This document shows, piece by piece, positions 36,858 to 44,172 of a stretch of DNA of 64,000 nucleotides. A program made the translations under genes and the position numbers. Each line of letters opens with the position of its first letter. Position 1 is the first letter of the stretch. The notes beneath the pieces were generated by a model, which was not told the DNA's origin, ran no database searches, and worked only from the letters and a program-made list of their open reading frames with translations. This DNA comes from Dyadobacter sp. 3J3 (GTDB lineage: Bacteria; Bacteroidota; Bacteroidia; Cytophagales; Spirosomataceae). The stretch spans positions 310,001-374,000 of the forward strand of contig NZ_VTOL01000008.1 in NCBI RefSeq assembly GCF_009801115.1, in the 5' to 3' direction.

Positions 36858-37523
36858 ATGAAAAATAAGTCAATCATATGGGTATTCCCATTCGTCAAGA
36901 GACTGGTTAGCCTTTTGTATTATTTCGTTTTAACTGCATTACTTCTTTTCACCCTTTTGTGTGGTCTGAAATTGCTGGGCATCCAAATCCATAATATTTC
37001 GTTTCAATCCGAAAACGTTTCGTTCGGAGATGAGCCCTCAGGCTATATCTCTCTACCAGTAACCTTTGGCCCAATTAGCGACAAAACATTTATTTCTTCA
37101 ACACAACCTTTCATTTACCTAAAGCCTCACAATCTTACGAGTCAATTACAGGTGCCGATTCGATCAACATCCGGTATCCTCATGATTTCACTCGGGCTGG
37201 TTAGCTTAATCTCGGTGGCTTGGACTTTGTTTCTACTACGGCGCATATTTATGACTTTACAACCCCAATCTCCCTTTCATGAGCGTAATACCCGACGGAT
37301 TACGATCATGGGGTTACTCTTTTTAGGACAGACATTTATAGAAATTTTACTTAAACTTATCCTTTTAAACCAGACCAAACCTTTCTTCAAGGGAATTAAC
37401 CTGGATTATCCTATGGATATCAGATTAGACGGGCCCTGGCTACTGGGTTTAATTCTACTAGCCTTAGCTCAAGTCTATCAGCGAGGTATTGACCTTCAGC
37501 TTGAAAACGACTTAACCATCTGA
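36858..37523 (+). CDS. DUF2975 membrane protein
   Basis: The product is 221 residues with four membrane helices (about 14-38, 103-125, 147-170 and 190-210). The family pattern is the C-terminal PFHERNTRRITIMGLLFLGQ and the following helix pair. DUF2975 proteins are commonly paired with a small Xre-type HTH protein of the YozG kind, as here (4-base gap). Function unknown; a membrane sensor that controls the partner regulator is one idea. The operon is headed by a repeated operator. Confidence 0.88.
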   Translation: MKNKSIIWVFPFVKRLVSLLYYFVLTALLLFTLLCGLKLLGIQIHNISFQSENVSFGDEPSGYISLPVTFGPISDKTFISSTQPFIYLKPHNLTSQLQVPIRSTSGILMISLGLVSLISVAWTLFLLRRIFMTLQPQSPFHERNTRRITIMGLLFLGQTFIEILLKLILLNQTKPFFKGINLDYPMDIRLDGPWLLGLILLALAQVYQRGIDLQLENDLTI

Positions 37524-37527
37524 TAAA

Positions 37528-37749
37528 ATGGCAATTATTGTAAACCTGGATGTCATGATGGCGAAACGTAAAATATCACTTTCTGAATTGGCTCAAAAAG
37601 TAGATATCACCTTGTCCAACCTGTCTATCCTGAAAACGGGTAAAGCCAAAGCGATTCGATTCAGTACATTAGAGGCTATCTGTCAAGCTCTTGCTTGTAA
37701 ACCCGGAGATATACTGGATTATAAAGATGACCTTGAAACTACCCCATGA
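37528..37749 (+). CDS. Small Xre-family regulator (YozG type)
   Basis: The product is 73 residues, a single Cro/C1 helix-turn-helix (LSELAQKVDITLSNLSILKT) with the ending EAICQALACKPGDILDYK typical of YozG-like regulators. It starts 4 bases after DUF2975, so the two are co-translated. It is the likely binder of the CAATAAATATTA sites upstream (autorepression). Confidence 0.92.
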   Translation: MAIIVNLDVMMAKRKISLSELAQKVDITLSNLSILKTGKAKAIRFSTLEAICQALACKPGDILDYKDDLETTP

Positions 37750-37893
37750 TAACCCAGCGATTAGTTTTTAAATCAATAAAGCCAAAGGGTGCAGTTGATG
37801 TGGATTCTTTTGGGGTCCTAAACAAATAGTCGGTTCCTGAGAATTAAATTCTAATTGTTTCATTATAATATTAATCACTAAGGCAAGCGTAAG

Positions 37894-37973
37894 AGGAATT
37901 GTCAATGGCCTGAACTACGGATTTTCAAGCAGACGATCTGACGAAATATGGCTTTTTGCCATTGACAACTCCT
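37894..37973. repeat. 16-bp inverted repeat bracketing a 48-base spacer
   Basis: AGGAATTGTCAATGGC (37894-37909) is repeated in inverse orientation at 37958-37973 with one mismatch. No gene lies inside. It could be the fold of a small RNA, a recombination site, or the ends of a small mobile element. Confidence 0.45.
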
Positions 37974-37992
37974 GCGCGTTTTATGATTCAAC

Positions 37993-38011
37993 AGACGGTA
38001 TCGTCTTTTTT
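37993..38011 (+). terminator. Short hairpin with T run
   Basis: AGACG (37993-37997) pairs with CGTCT (38002-38006) across a 4-base loop, followed by T6. The stem is short, so the call is weak. It could end transcription of the preceding Xre operon or of an RNA from the inverted-repeat region. Confidence 0.4.
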
Positions 38012-38035
38012 AAGCGGAATCAGGTCAGGAACCTT

Positions 38036-38440
38036 TTAAAGGTTATCACTAAACTTAAATAGAGCCTCTTCAATATCTTCCTTGATGAATTCCCAGTATT
38101 TACCTCTCAAACAAATCGGGTCAAAATCATTATCCGCACTTCTAAAATCTGAGAAATTTTCAATAATCATGTCTTTGTCATGACTATATTGATATCTAAG
38201 CTTATGAAGCTCCAACATAGTCTTTATGTCATAATGAGAAAGTAGCTCATGTAAATCCCAAAAATCCTTTTTCCGCCCACCACGCTGCACAACATCAATT
38301 TTCATAGCAATAATTTCCTCAATAGTAATCATCCTGATCGTATCTTGTTTTACAGAAGGTTGTATAAATGGATCGGTATAGTAGATATCCAGCTTAATTG
38401 TATTATCCCAAGATGTACCAACAGTATAGGATTTTCCCAT
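38036..38440 (-). pseudogene. C-terminal part of an AbiEii-like nucleotidyltransferase toxin
   Basis: The minus-strand frame ends at 38036. It contains the AbiEii-type C-terminal block RMITIEEIIAMKIDVVQRGG then RKKDFWDLHEL, preceded by TIKLDIYYTDPF. The nucleotidyltransferase core of this family (the G-G-T...D-x-D segment in the first 120 residues) is missing: in the same frame a TAA stands just before the ATG at 38440. The remaining 134 residues lack the catalytic residues. It overlaps the antitoxin gene by about 90 bases in another frame, as would result from an internal deletion. Confidence 0.72.
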
Positions 38441-38724
38441 TCCAGGCAGGGTGTATTATGCTCCTGCTTTTTCTTTTCTTCCTTTATTTCATAATGAGCC
38501 TGCAAAAAAACAAAGGTCCCTTCTTCCAATTGTAATTCTTTTTCAATTTTTAGAGCGAGTGCAGTATTCAGATTTCTCTTGCCCTTGGTGATTGCATTGA
38601 AAGTCTGCGGATGTTCAGCAATCGATAGCGCAAAAGGTCGCTGTTTAAGCGATCGCTTTTTCAATTCCCTTTCAAGAACAATACCAGGGTGAATACCTTT
38701 ATATTTTTCAAACTGCTTTTCCAT
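38350..38724 (-). CDS. HigA-like Xre antitoxin, C-terminus possibly altered
   Basis: The product is 124 residues. It starts with the HigA-type HPGIVLERELKKRSLK, then FALSIAEHPQTFNAITKGKR (HTH) and NTALALKIEKELQLEEGTF. Residues up to about 92 (EEKKKQEHNTP) look like an antitoxin. The last 30 (CLEWENPILLVHLGIIQLSW...) read through the toxin relic in another frame and seem foreign, so a deletion may have fused the two genes. The DNA-binding part is intact, and a palindromic operator stands directly before the start codon, so the protein may still repress its own promoter. Confidence 0.8.
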   Translation of the reverse strand: MEKQFEKYKGIHPGIVLERELKKRSLKQRPFALSIAEHPQTFNAITKGKRNLNTALALKIEKELQLEEGTFVFLQAHYEIKEEKKKQEHNTPCLEWENPILLVHLGIIQLSWISTIPIHLYNLL

Positions 38725-38728
38725 AATC

Positions 38729-38756
38729 TAAATGTAAACAAATTTGCTTACATTTA
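38729..38756 (-). promoter_or_regulatory. 28-bp palindromic operator of the HigA-like antitoxin
   Basis: TAAATGTAA (38729-38737) and TTACATTTA (38748-38756) are perfect inverted arms. CAAATTTG lies between them and is itself a palindrome, so the whole 28 bases are symmetric except one pair. It starts 5 bases upstream of the antitoxin ATG (38724) on the minus strand. Confidence 0.68.
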
Positions 38757-38766
38757 TTGTGCTTTC

Positions 38767-38825
38767 TATTTATCAAAACAGCAATTTTCGGTGATGATCG
38801 CCGAAAATTGCTGTTTTGATAAATA
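38767..38825 (-). terminator. Long perfect inverted repeat (25-bp arms), probable terminator
   Basis: Arms at 38767-38791 and 38801-38825 are perfectly complementary over 25 bp; three more pairs extend into the 9-base loop. It lies just past the stop codon of the TonB-linked receptor (38847) on the minus strand and upstream of the antitoxin operator. There is no long T run, so either it is a terminator of unusual form or another DNA or RNA structure. Confidence 0.55.
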
Positions 38826-38846
38826 ATATAAAAACTTAATAGCTCC

Positions 38847-41249
38847 CTACTCCCTATTCCCTCTCTTAGCCTGCCTCACGGACTGATTTCCCTTACCATT
38901 CAACCGATATAAAAACGTCAGTCTGTAACGTGCAGCATTCGGCCGGTTTATTTGCGTTTGCAAATAATTGGTCCCCGTCGTTGTTGTTTTAAAGTTCCGC
39001 AGATTGAACAGATTTGACACATCAAAAACAATCGTAGCTGCATTTTTTAGCAGGTTTTTGTTTACTCCAAAATCAATATTATGTACTGCCGCAGTATTTC
39101 TTTGCGCATTGCTTTGAGCTCCTGCAAAATTATAGCGAAACTGAAAACCCAGCTGATGGTCAAGTTTGATTTGTGCACTGACACGGCTGGTGACTGCATT
39201 ACCCAGATAATCAAAATTGTGCTCCTGATAAAAGCCCTTTTGTTTAAATCTGTATGCATTTAATTCCGCATTAAGCTGTAAAAATTTCAGCGGATTGTAC
39301 AAAACAGAAAGCTCCATTCCACTGCGGGTTTCACTGTCAATATTGACAGGAGAAGTAATAAAAATACCCTGCTCATTTCGGAAAGTGTAATCCAGAATGA
39401 TACCGGAATTGTTCTGATAATAAACCGACGGATTGACTGTCAAAACATTTCCTGTTTTCAAAAATCCAAATTCAAACACATCCGCATAAGAAGGATTCAG
39501 TTCAGGATTACCCACATAGCGGGCATTAAAGTCAGTCAGTTCGTTGAAAGGGTATAACAGCTGAAGCGATGGCCGGTTTATTCTTTTACTATAATTTCCC
39601 TGAAAAGTTGCATTGGCGGAAAGTTGATATGTTAAATGCACCGTAGGAAAAAAACGTGTATAATTTCGCGACCGGTCATAAATATGATCCCGATCCTCGA
39701 TTTCAATCCGGGTATATTCAGTCCGCATACCCAATTGATATGCCAGCTTTCCAACTTTACTTTTCAATTGAACATATCCACTTCCAATCAATTCATCATA
39801 AGTCAGCTCATTATCAATATTATCAATAATAGTCCATCGGTCTTCAATTTGCTGTTCAGCTTTGAACCGGGAGGTAATATTTCTTTTCTCTGCCTTTATC
39901 CCAAATTCCAGCACAGCATTGCTATCCAAGGGCTGGATAAGATCCGTTTGCAGCAAGAAGTCCTTACTCGACCCGATGGAACTTGTGCGAATAAACGCAA
40001 GAGATTGCTCGACCGGCATCAACTTTTTGGTGGACAGATTCCAATCTTTATCGCTATTCCAGAAATCATACTGCATATCAACCGTATACTTTTTCCCAGG
40101 ACGGCTAAATAGTTTTGTATAGTTAAATTCCAATTGATTGTAGTCGCGTTTTTCCCAGGATTCACCATTTCGAAGCAGTGTACTATCGGTTTTTGTGTTA
40201 TCCGAATACGCATAAAGCAGCGATGTTTTATCATGATCCTTGGTCGCATTTTTCAGAAAAGCGGCTGTAATTGTATTTTTGCTATTAAGCAGATAGTCCG
40301 CTCCAACATACAGAAGCCTTCCATCGTCATGGCGCTTTTCGTTTTGCCGCTGATTTAAAAAAGTACTCACGTCGTTGTCGTCTGTAACTTGTTTGGTCTT
40401 GTAAAGACCAACATAATCTGAAAAACGGATACCCAGCGTGGCGAACAGATTTACTTTATCCGACTTATAATTAAGGCTGGGACTGATTCTGTTATCATTG
40501 GGCATACCACCCACCAGGCGCAATTGCCCGCTAAAACCTGCTTTTCTGTTTTTCTTTAAAATAATATTGATGATTCCCGCAGAACCCGCCGCATCATACC
40601 GCGACGATGGATTCGTGATCACTTCAACGCGCTCAATCTGATCTGCCGGAATTTGTTCCAGGGCATTGGTCTGTGTAAGTCCGCTGCGCCGCCCGTTGAT
40701 CAAAACCAAAACATTATTGTTTCCCCGCAAACTTATCGCTCCGGAAGGACTCACGCTGACAGATGGTACACCATTCAAAAGTTCTGTCGCCGAGCCTGTT
40801 TGTGACAATATATCTTTTCCTACTTCAAAAATCTTTTTGTCAAGTTCCAGACTTACCGATGCCTTTTGTCCCGTTACTGAAACTTCTTTTAATTGTATCA
40901 GATCCTGCTGCAACTTTACAGAACCCAAATCCACAGATTTGGCAAAATCTGTAATTTTCACAGATTTTGAAAATGTTTTGTAACCCACAAAACTGAGCTG
41001 GAATATTACTTCACCTTCCCCGGTATTGGCTAGTTCGAAATAACCTTTTTCATCCGTCACCGAAGCGACAAGAACTTTTGACGACTGATCTTTTATACTG
41101 ACCGTCACAAAAGGCAATGGTGTTTTTGACAGTGAATCCACTGCAAAACCAAAAACAAGCCCCGAAGTTTTTGTTACAACCGGCTGCTGTGCCATACCTT
41201 CCAGGCAGCACAAAAATAGAAATAGGAAGAGTATATATCGTTTTTTCAT
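38847..41249 (-). CDS. Outer-membrane TonB-dependent receptor-like beta-barrel protein
   Basis: The product is 800 residues. After a signal peptide (MKKRYILFLFLFLCCLEGMA) comes a carboxypeptidase-regulatory-like domain (GFAVDSLSKTPLPFVTVSIK, ELANTGEGEVIFQLSFVGYK), a plug (LLNGVPSVSVSPSGAISLRG, NVLVLINGRRSG) and a C-terminal beta-barrel of about 500 residues ending in RLNGKGN. The plug-type signature YDAAGSAGIINIILKKN is typical of the outer-membrane beta-barrel family related to SusC but without a SusD partner. The ligand is unknown, perhaps siderophore or peptide. It is divergent from the LytS-type kinase gene. Confidence 0.9.
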   Translation of the reverse strand: MKKRYILFLFLFLCCLEGMAQQPVVTKTSGLVFGFAVDSLSKTPLPFVTVSIKDQSSKVLVASVTDEKGYFELANTGEGEVIFQLSFVGYKTFSKSVKITDFAKSVDLGSVKLQQDLIQLKEVSVTGQKASVSLELDKKIFEVGKDILSQTGSATELLNGVPSVSVSPSGAISLRGNNNVLVLINGRRSGLTQTNALEQIPADQIERVEVITNPSSRYDAAGSAGIINIILKKNRKAGFSGQLRLVGGMPNDNRISPSLNYKSDKVNLFATLGIRFSDYVGLYKTKQVTDDNDVSTFLNQRQNEKRHDDGRLLYVGADYLLNSKNTITAAFLKNATKDHDKTSLLYAYSDNTKTDSTLLRNGESWEKRDYNQLEFNYTKLFSRPGKKYTVDMQYDFWNSDKDWNLSTKKLMPVEQSLAFIRTSSIGSSKDFLLQTDLIQPLDSNAVLEFGIKAEKRNITSRFKAEQQIEDRWTIIDNIDNELTYDELIGSGYVQLKSKVGKLAYQLGMRTEYTRIEIEDRDHIYDRSRNYTRFFPTVHLTYQLSANATFQGNYSKRINRPSLQLLYPFNELTDFNARYVGNPELNPSYADVFEFGFLKTGNVLTVNPSVYYQNNSGIILDYTFRNEQGIFITSPVNIDSETRSGMELSVLYNPLKFLQLNAELNAYRFKQKGFYQEHNFDYLGNAVTSRVSAQIKLDHQLGFQFRYNFAGAQSNAQRNTAAVHNIDFGVNKNLLKNAATIVFDVSNLFNLRNFKTTTTGTNYLQTQINRPNAARYRLTFLYRLNGKGNQSVRQAKRGNRE

Positions 41250-41325
41250 GTGGCAAGTTTAGCGTGTGCAGGTCGGAGTGAAATCAAAAATCATTTCAAC
41301 AGCATTATATCCTTTTGAAATGCAC

Positions 41326-41354
41326 TTTTGTGATTTATCTTCCTGTTACCTTTG
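41326..41354 (+). promoter_or_regulatory. Promoter of the LytS/LytTR operon
   Basis: TTTTG at 41326-41330, a 16-base spacer and a perfect TACCTTTG at 41347-41354. The G of the element is 4 bases before the ATG at 41359, so the message should start at or next to the start codon (leaderless). Confidence 0.72.
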
Positions 41355-41358
41355 CCTT

Positions 41359-43026
41359 ATGCAACGCCTCTTTTTTCTTTTAGCAATCCTTCCCTTTTTT
41401 GTTTCCTGTAAATCCGACGTGGTTTATGAGGAATTCCCAATTGTATATCAAAATGGCGACGACAGGTTGTGGGCCAATAAAAATTTTGGTGACTCAGCTT
41501 GGGCAACTCAACAAATACCCAGCGGAGATTCTATTTTCTGGATCAGGACACGAATAAAAATCCAGGAGAAGCCGACAGCCCTGGCTGGTATGCAGGTGAA
41601 TGCTTTTGGAGCTTTTGAATTATATTGGGACGGCGTACATGTTGGTACAAACGGCAAAGTTTCTGGTAAAAACGCGCCCGAAATTCCAGGTACAGAAACC
41701 ACATTTTACAGCCTGCCCGATTCTTTAACACAAGCAGGGATGCACGCTGTTGCGTTCCGGGCGTCACAATCTTATCTTACAAAAGAGCAGCGTGGAATCT
41801 ATACGCGAATGGATTTGTATAAAAATTTACTAACGCGGCCACTGATCATAACCTCGCTTATGAATCTGCTGTCCGGTGCTTTTCTGATCGCTTCCCTCTA
41901 TTATTTCTTCTTATATTTTAACAGCAGCAAACGGCAGCAAACGACCTTGATCTTTGCCGTGATTTGTCTTCTTTTCTTCGCTTTACTGATTCTTGAATTT
42001 ATAAAGTTTTATATCGATATACCCTACACCGCCTTTTTTATCCGGCTGGAAGCCATTGGGTTTTTGACTATGATCATTGCACTGCTCGTCCCACTTTACT
42101 TTACAATTCAGTTTAATTTCAAATGGAAAAAAGTACTGCTGGTATTTTTGGCTATCTCATTAATTTGCATTTACCTTTTCAACTACCGGCATTATGACCA
42201 GAATGCACAATTTTACAGCAGTTTCATGTGGGTTTCCTCAACCATAATTGTACTCAATGCAATCTGGCAAAAAGAAAAAGGTGCGGTTTTGGTACTAGCC
42301 GGACTGCTTTGCAGCATTGTCGTAAATAAATATCTGGTTTATGATTTTGGTTTGTTTATCAGTTTTATGATCATCGTATTGTGTATGCTCTATTTGCATA
42401 CCATTCGCAGTAGGGCCATTGAGGATGAATACCACTCCTCACTGCTGCTTTCTTCACGGTTGCAGCTGGAACTGGTCAAAAAGAATATCCAGCCGCATTT
42501 TCTAAAAAACACACTTACTTCCCTGATCGACTGGGTGGAAGAATCGCCCAAGGAAGGTGCCAGATTTATTCACGCCCTGGCAGCAGAATTTGACATTATG
42601 AATACCATTTCCGAGGCAGTATTAATTCCAATCAGACAAGAAATTGAACTTTGTAAAGTGCACCTTACCGTCATGCAGTTTCGGAAAGAAATTAATTATC
42701 ATTGGGAAGAATCCGGGATTGATGAAGATGAATTTATTCCTCCTGCGCTAATACACACAATTCTGGAAAATGGGATAACGCATAGTATTCCGATTGCTGA
42801 CGACGGGATCAGGTTTTGTTTGCGCTTTGTAAAAACTGAAATTTATCACCAATATACCTTTGAAACGATAGCCGAAAACCGGACACCAATCAGGCAAAGC
42901 AAAGGAGGAACCGGATTCCGATATATCCAGGCTCGTTTGACAGAAAGTTATGGCGACAAATGGGATTTTTTCTCGGAAGCCTCACCTACTGGCTGGATAT
43001 CTACTATAAAGATTTACAAGAAATGA
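41359..43026 (+). CDS. LytS-type sensor histidine kinase with extracytoplasmic sugar-binding-like domain
   Basis: From the ATG at 41359 the product is 555 residues; an upstream frame (41266) reaches into and beyond the promoter and is rejected. A lipobox-like signal (LLAILPFFVSC) is followed by a beta-sandwich of about 150 residues (FGAFELYWDGVHVGTNGKV), similar to GH2-type sugar-binding domains. Several membrane helices come next, and then the kinase core: H380 in IQPHFLKNTL (family norm is HFLFN), the N-box in HTILENGITHS and a weak G-box KGGTGFRYIQARL. The LytTR regulator overlaps its end by 4 bases. Confidence 0.88.
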   Translation: MQRLFFLLAILPFFVSCKSDVVYEEFPIVYQNGDDRLWANKNFGDSAWATQQIPSGDSIFWIRTRIKIQEKPTALAGMQVNAFGAFELYWDGVHVGTNGKVSGKNAPEIPGTETTFYSLPDSLTQAGMHAVAFRASQSYLTKEQRGIYTRMDLYKNLLTRPLIITSLMNLLSGAFLIASLYYFFLYFNSSKRQQTTLIFAVICLLFFALLILEFIKFYIDIPYTAFFIRLEAIGFLTMIIALLVPLYFTIQFNFKWKKVLLVFLAISLICIYLFNYRHYDQNAQFYSSFMWVSSTIIVLNAIWQKEKGAVLVLAGLLCSIVVNKYLVYDFGLFISFMIIVLCMLYLHTIRSRAIEDEYHSSLLLSSRLQLELVKKNIQPHFLKNTLTSLIDWVEESPKEGARFIHALAAEFDIMNTISEAVLIPIRQEIELCKVHLTVMQFRKEINYHWEESGIDEDEFIPPALIHTILENGITHSIPIADDGIRFCLRFVKTEIYHQYTFETIAENRTPIRQSKGGTGFRYIQARLTESYGDKWDFFSEASPTGWISTIKIYKK

Positions 43027-43721
43027 GGGTACTGATTATTGAAGATGAAGCCAGAATTGCTAATAGATTAGAAAGAATAACGCGTAGTTATTTTGAGGAA
43101 AACCTGTCGGCTCTTATGATTTGTGATTCCTTACAAAAAGGACTGAATTATATTGAAAATAACACGATCGACCTCTTATTACTGGATTTAAATCTCAATG
43201 GCGAAAACGGATTTGACGTGCTCGAATCTGTCCTGGCCGGATCTTTTCATACGATTATTGTTTCAGCTTATACCGATAAAGCCATTACCGCTTTTACGTA
43301 TGGTGTACTTGATTTTGTTCCTAAACCCTTTGATCAGGCGCGATTAGAACTGGCTTTCAAGCGGATTTTAATACTTCCAAAAGGTGTGGAAAAAAATATC
43401 AGATTTCTTGCCGTCAAAAAAGCAGGTACTGTCCGGCTGATTGATATAAACGAACTGCATTATATCAAAGGTGCGGGAATTTACAGTGAATTACATCTCC
43501 AAAACGGAAAACAGGAACTGCACGACAAATCCCTCGAAAAACTGCAACAATTACTTCCGGACACCTTCGAACGTATCCACAAATCTTATCTTATTTCCCT
43601 GGCACAAGCTGAACGGATTCTGATTCAGCCGGGAGGACGTTATGGACTTTTGTTAAAAACCGGAGAAATACTGCCCGTGGGAAGATCACGCTATCGGGAT
43701 TTGAAAGATAAAATGATTTAA
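43023..43721 (+). CDS. LytTR-family response regulator
   Basis: The product is 232 residues from the ATG at 43023, which overlaps the kinase stop codon (ATGA). The receiver domain has Asp55 in LLLLDLNLNGENGFD as phospho-acceptor, Asp-Glu-Asp near the start (IIEDEARIA) and Lys in FVPKPFD. A LytTR DNA-binding domain fills residues 130-232 (ELHYIKGAGIYSELHLQNGK, FERIHKSYLISLAQAERI). Together with the kinase it forms a two-component system that may control susCD or the TonB-linked receptor on either side. Confidence 0.93.
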   Translation: MRVLIIEDEARIANRLERITRSYFEENLSALMICDSLQKGLNYIENNTIDLLLLDLNLNGENGFDVLESVLAGSFHTIIVSAYTDKAITAFTYGVLDFVPKPFDQARLELAFKRILILPKGVEKNIRFLAVKKAGTVRLIDINELHYIKGAGIYSELHLQNGKQELHDKSLEKLQQLLPDTFERIHKSYLISLAQAERILIQPGGRYGLLLKTGEILPVGRSRYRDLKDKMI

Positions 43722-44172
43722 TTCCGGAATCTTCCCAAAATCCTGAACACCTCAAATTTCGAAATACATCAAAGTAACCACTCAAACAATTAAACTGCAT
43801 TAAAAACCGGTGATGCATTATAATTTGTCTATTTTTAAAATATTCCATACAAATCACTACATAATACAGATTTGCCAAAATTAGTTAAACAGAAAGATAA
43901 TATTGGTAAACTATCCGGCAATTACCACGAAGAAATTCCAATTCGCGACAAGTAATTTTACAAATAATAACTCCAAAGTAATACCAGGGCCATAAATGTG
44001 TATGCAACCGTTTGTGATAACCCTTTGGTTTGCCCACGAGCATTCCAGCTTTTAATGGCTGAATGGTTATCGTGTTTTACAATTATTTTTTAACTGACTG
44101 CCCGAATATTACTCGGATAGTACATAATATTTTCATGGATTTTAATTACTACAAACCTATCTACAATTAAGT
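43722..44172. promoter_or_regulatory. Long upstream region of susC, candidate LacI-like site
   Basis: About 450 bases with no gene. GCAACCGTTTGT (44004-44015) differs at two positions from the palindrome GCAAACGTTTGC of LacI-type operators and lies about 160 bases before the susC start; its significance is uncertain. No confident TAnnTTTG element was found. A LytTR-type binding site is expected here but was not recognised. Confidence 0.35.
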
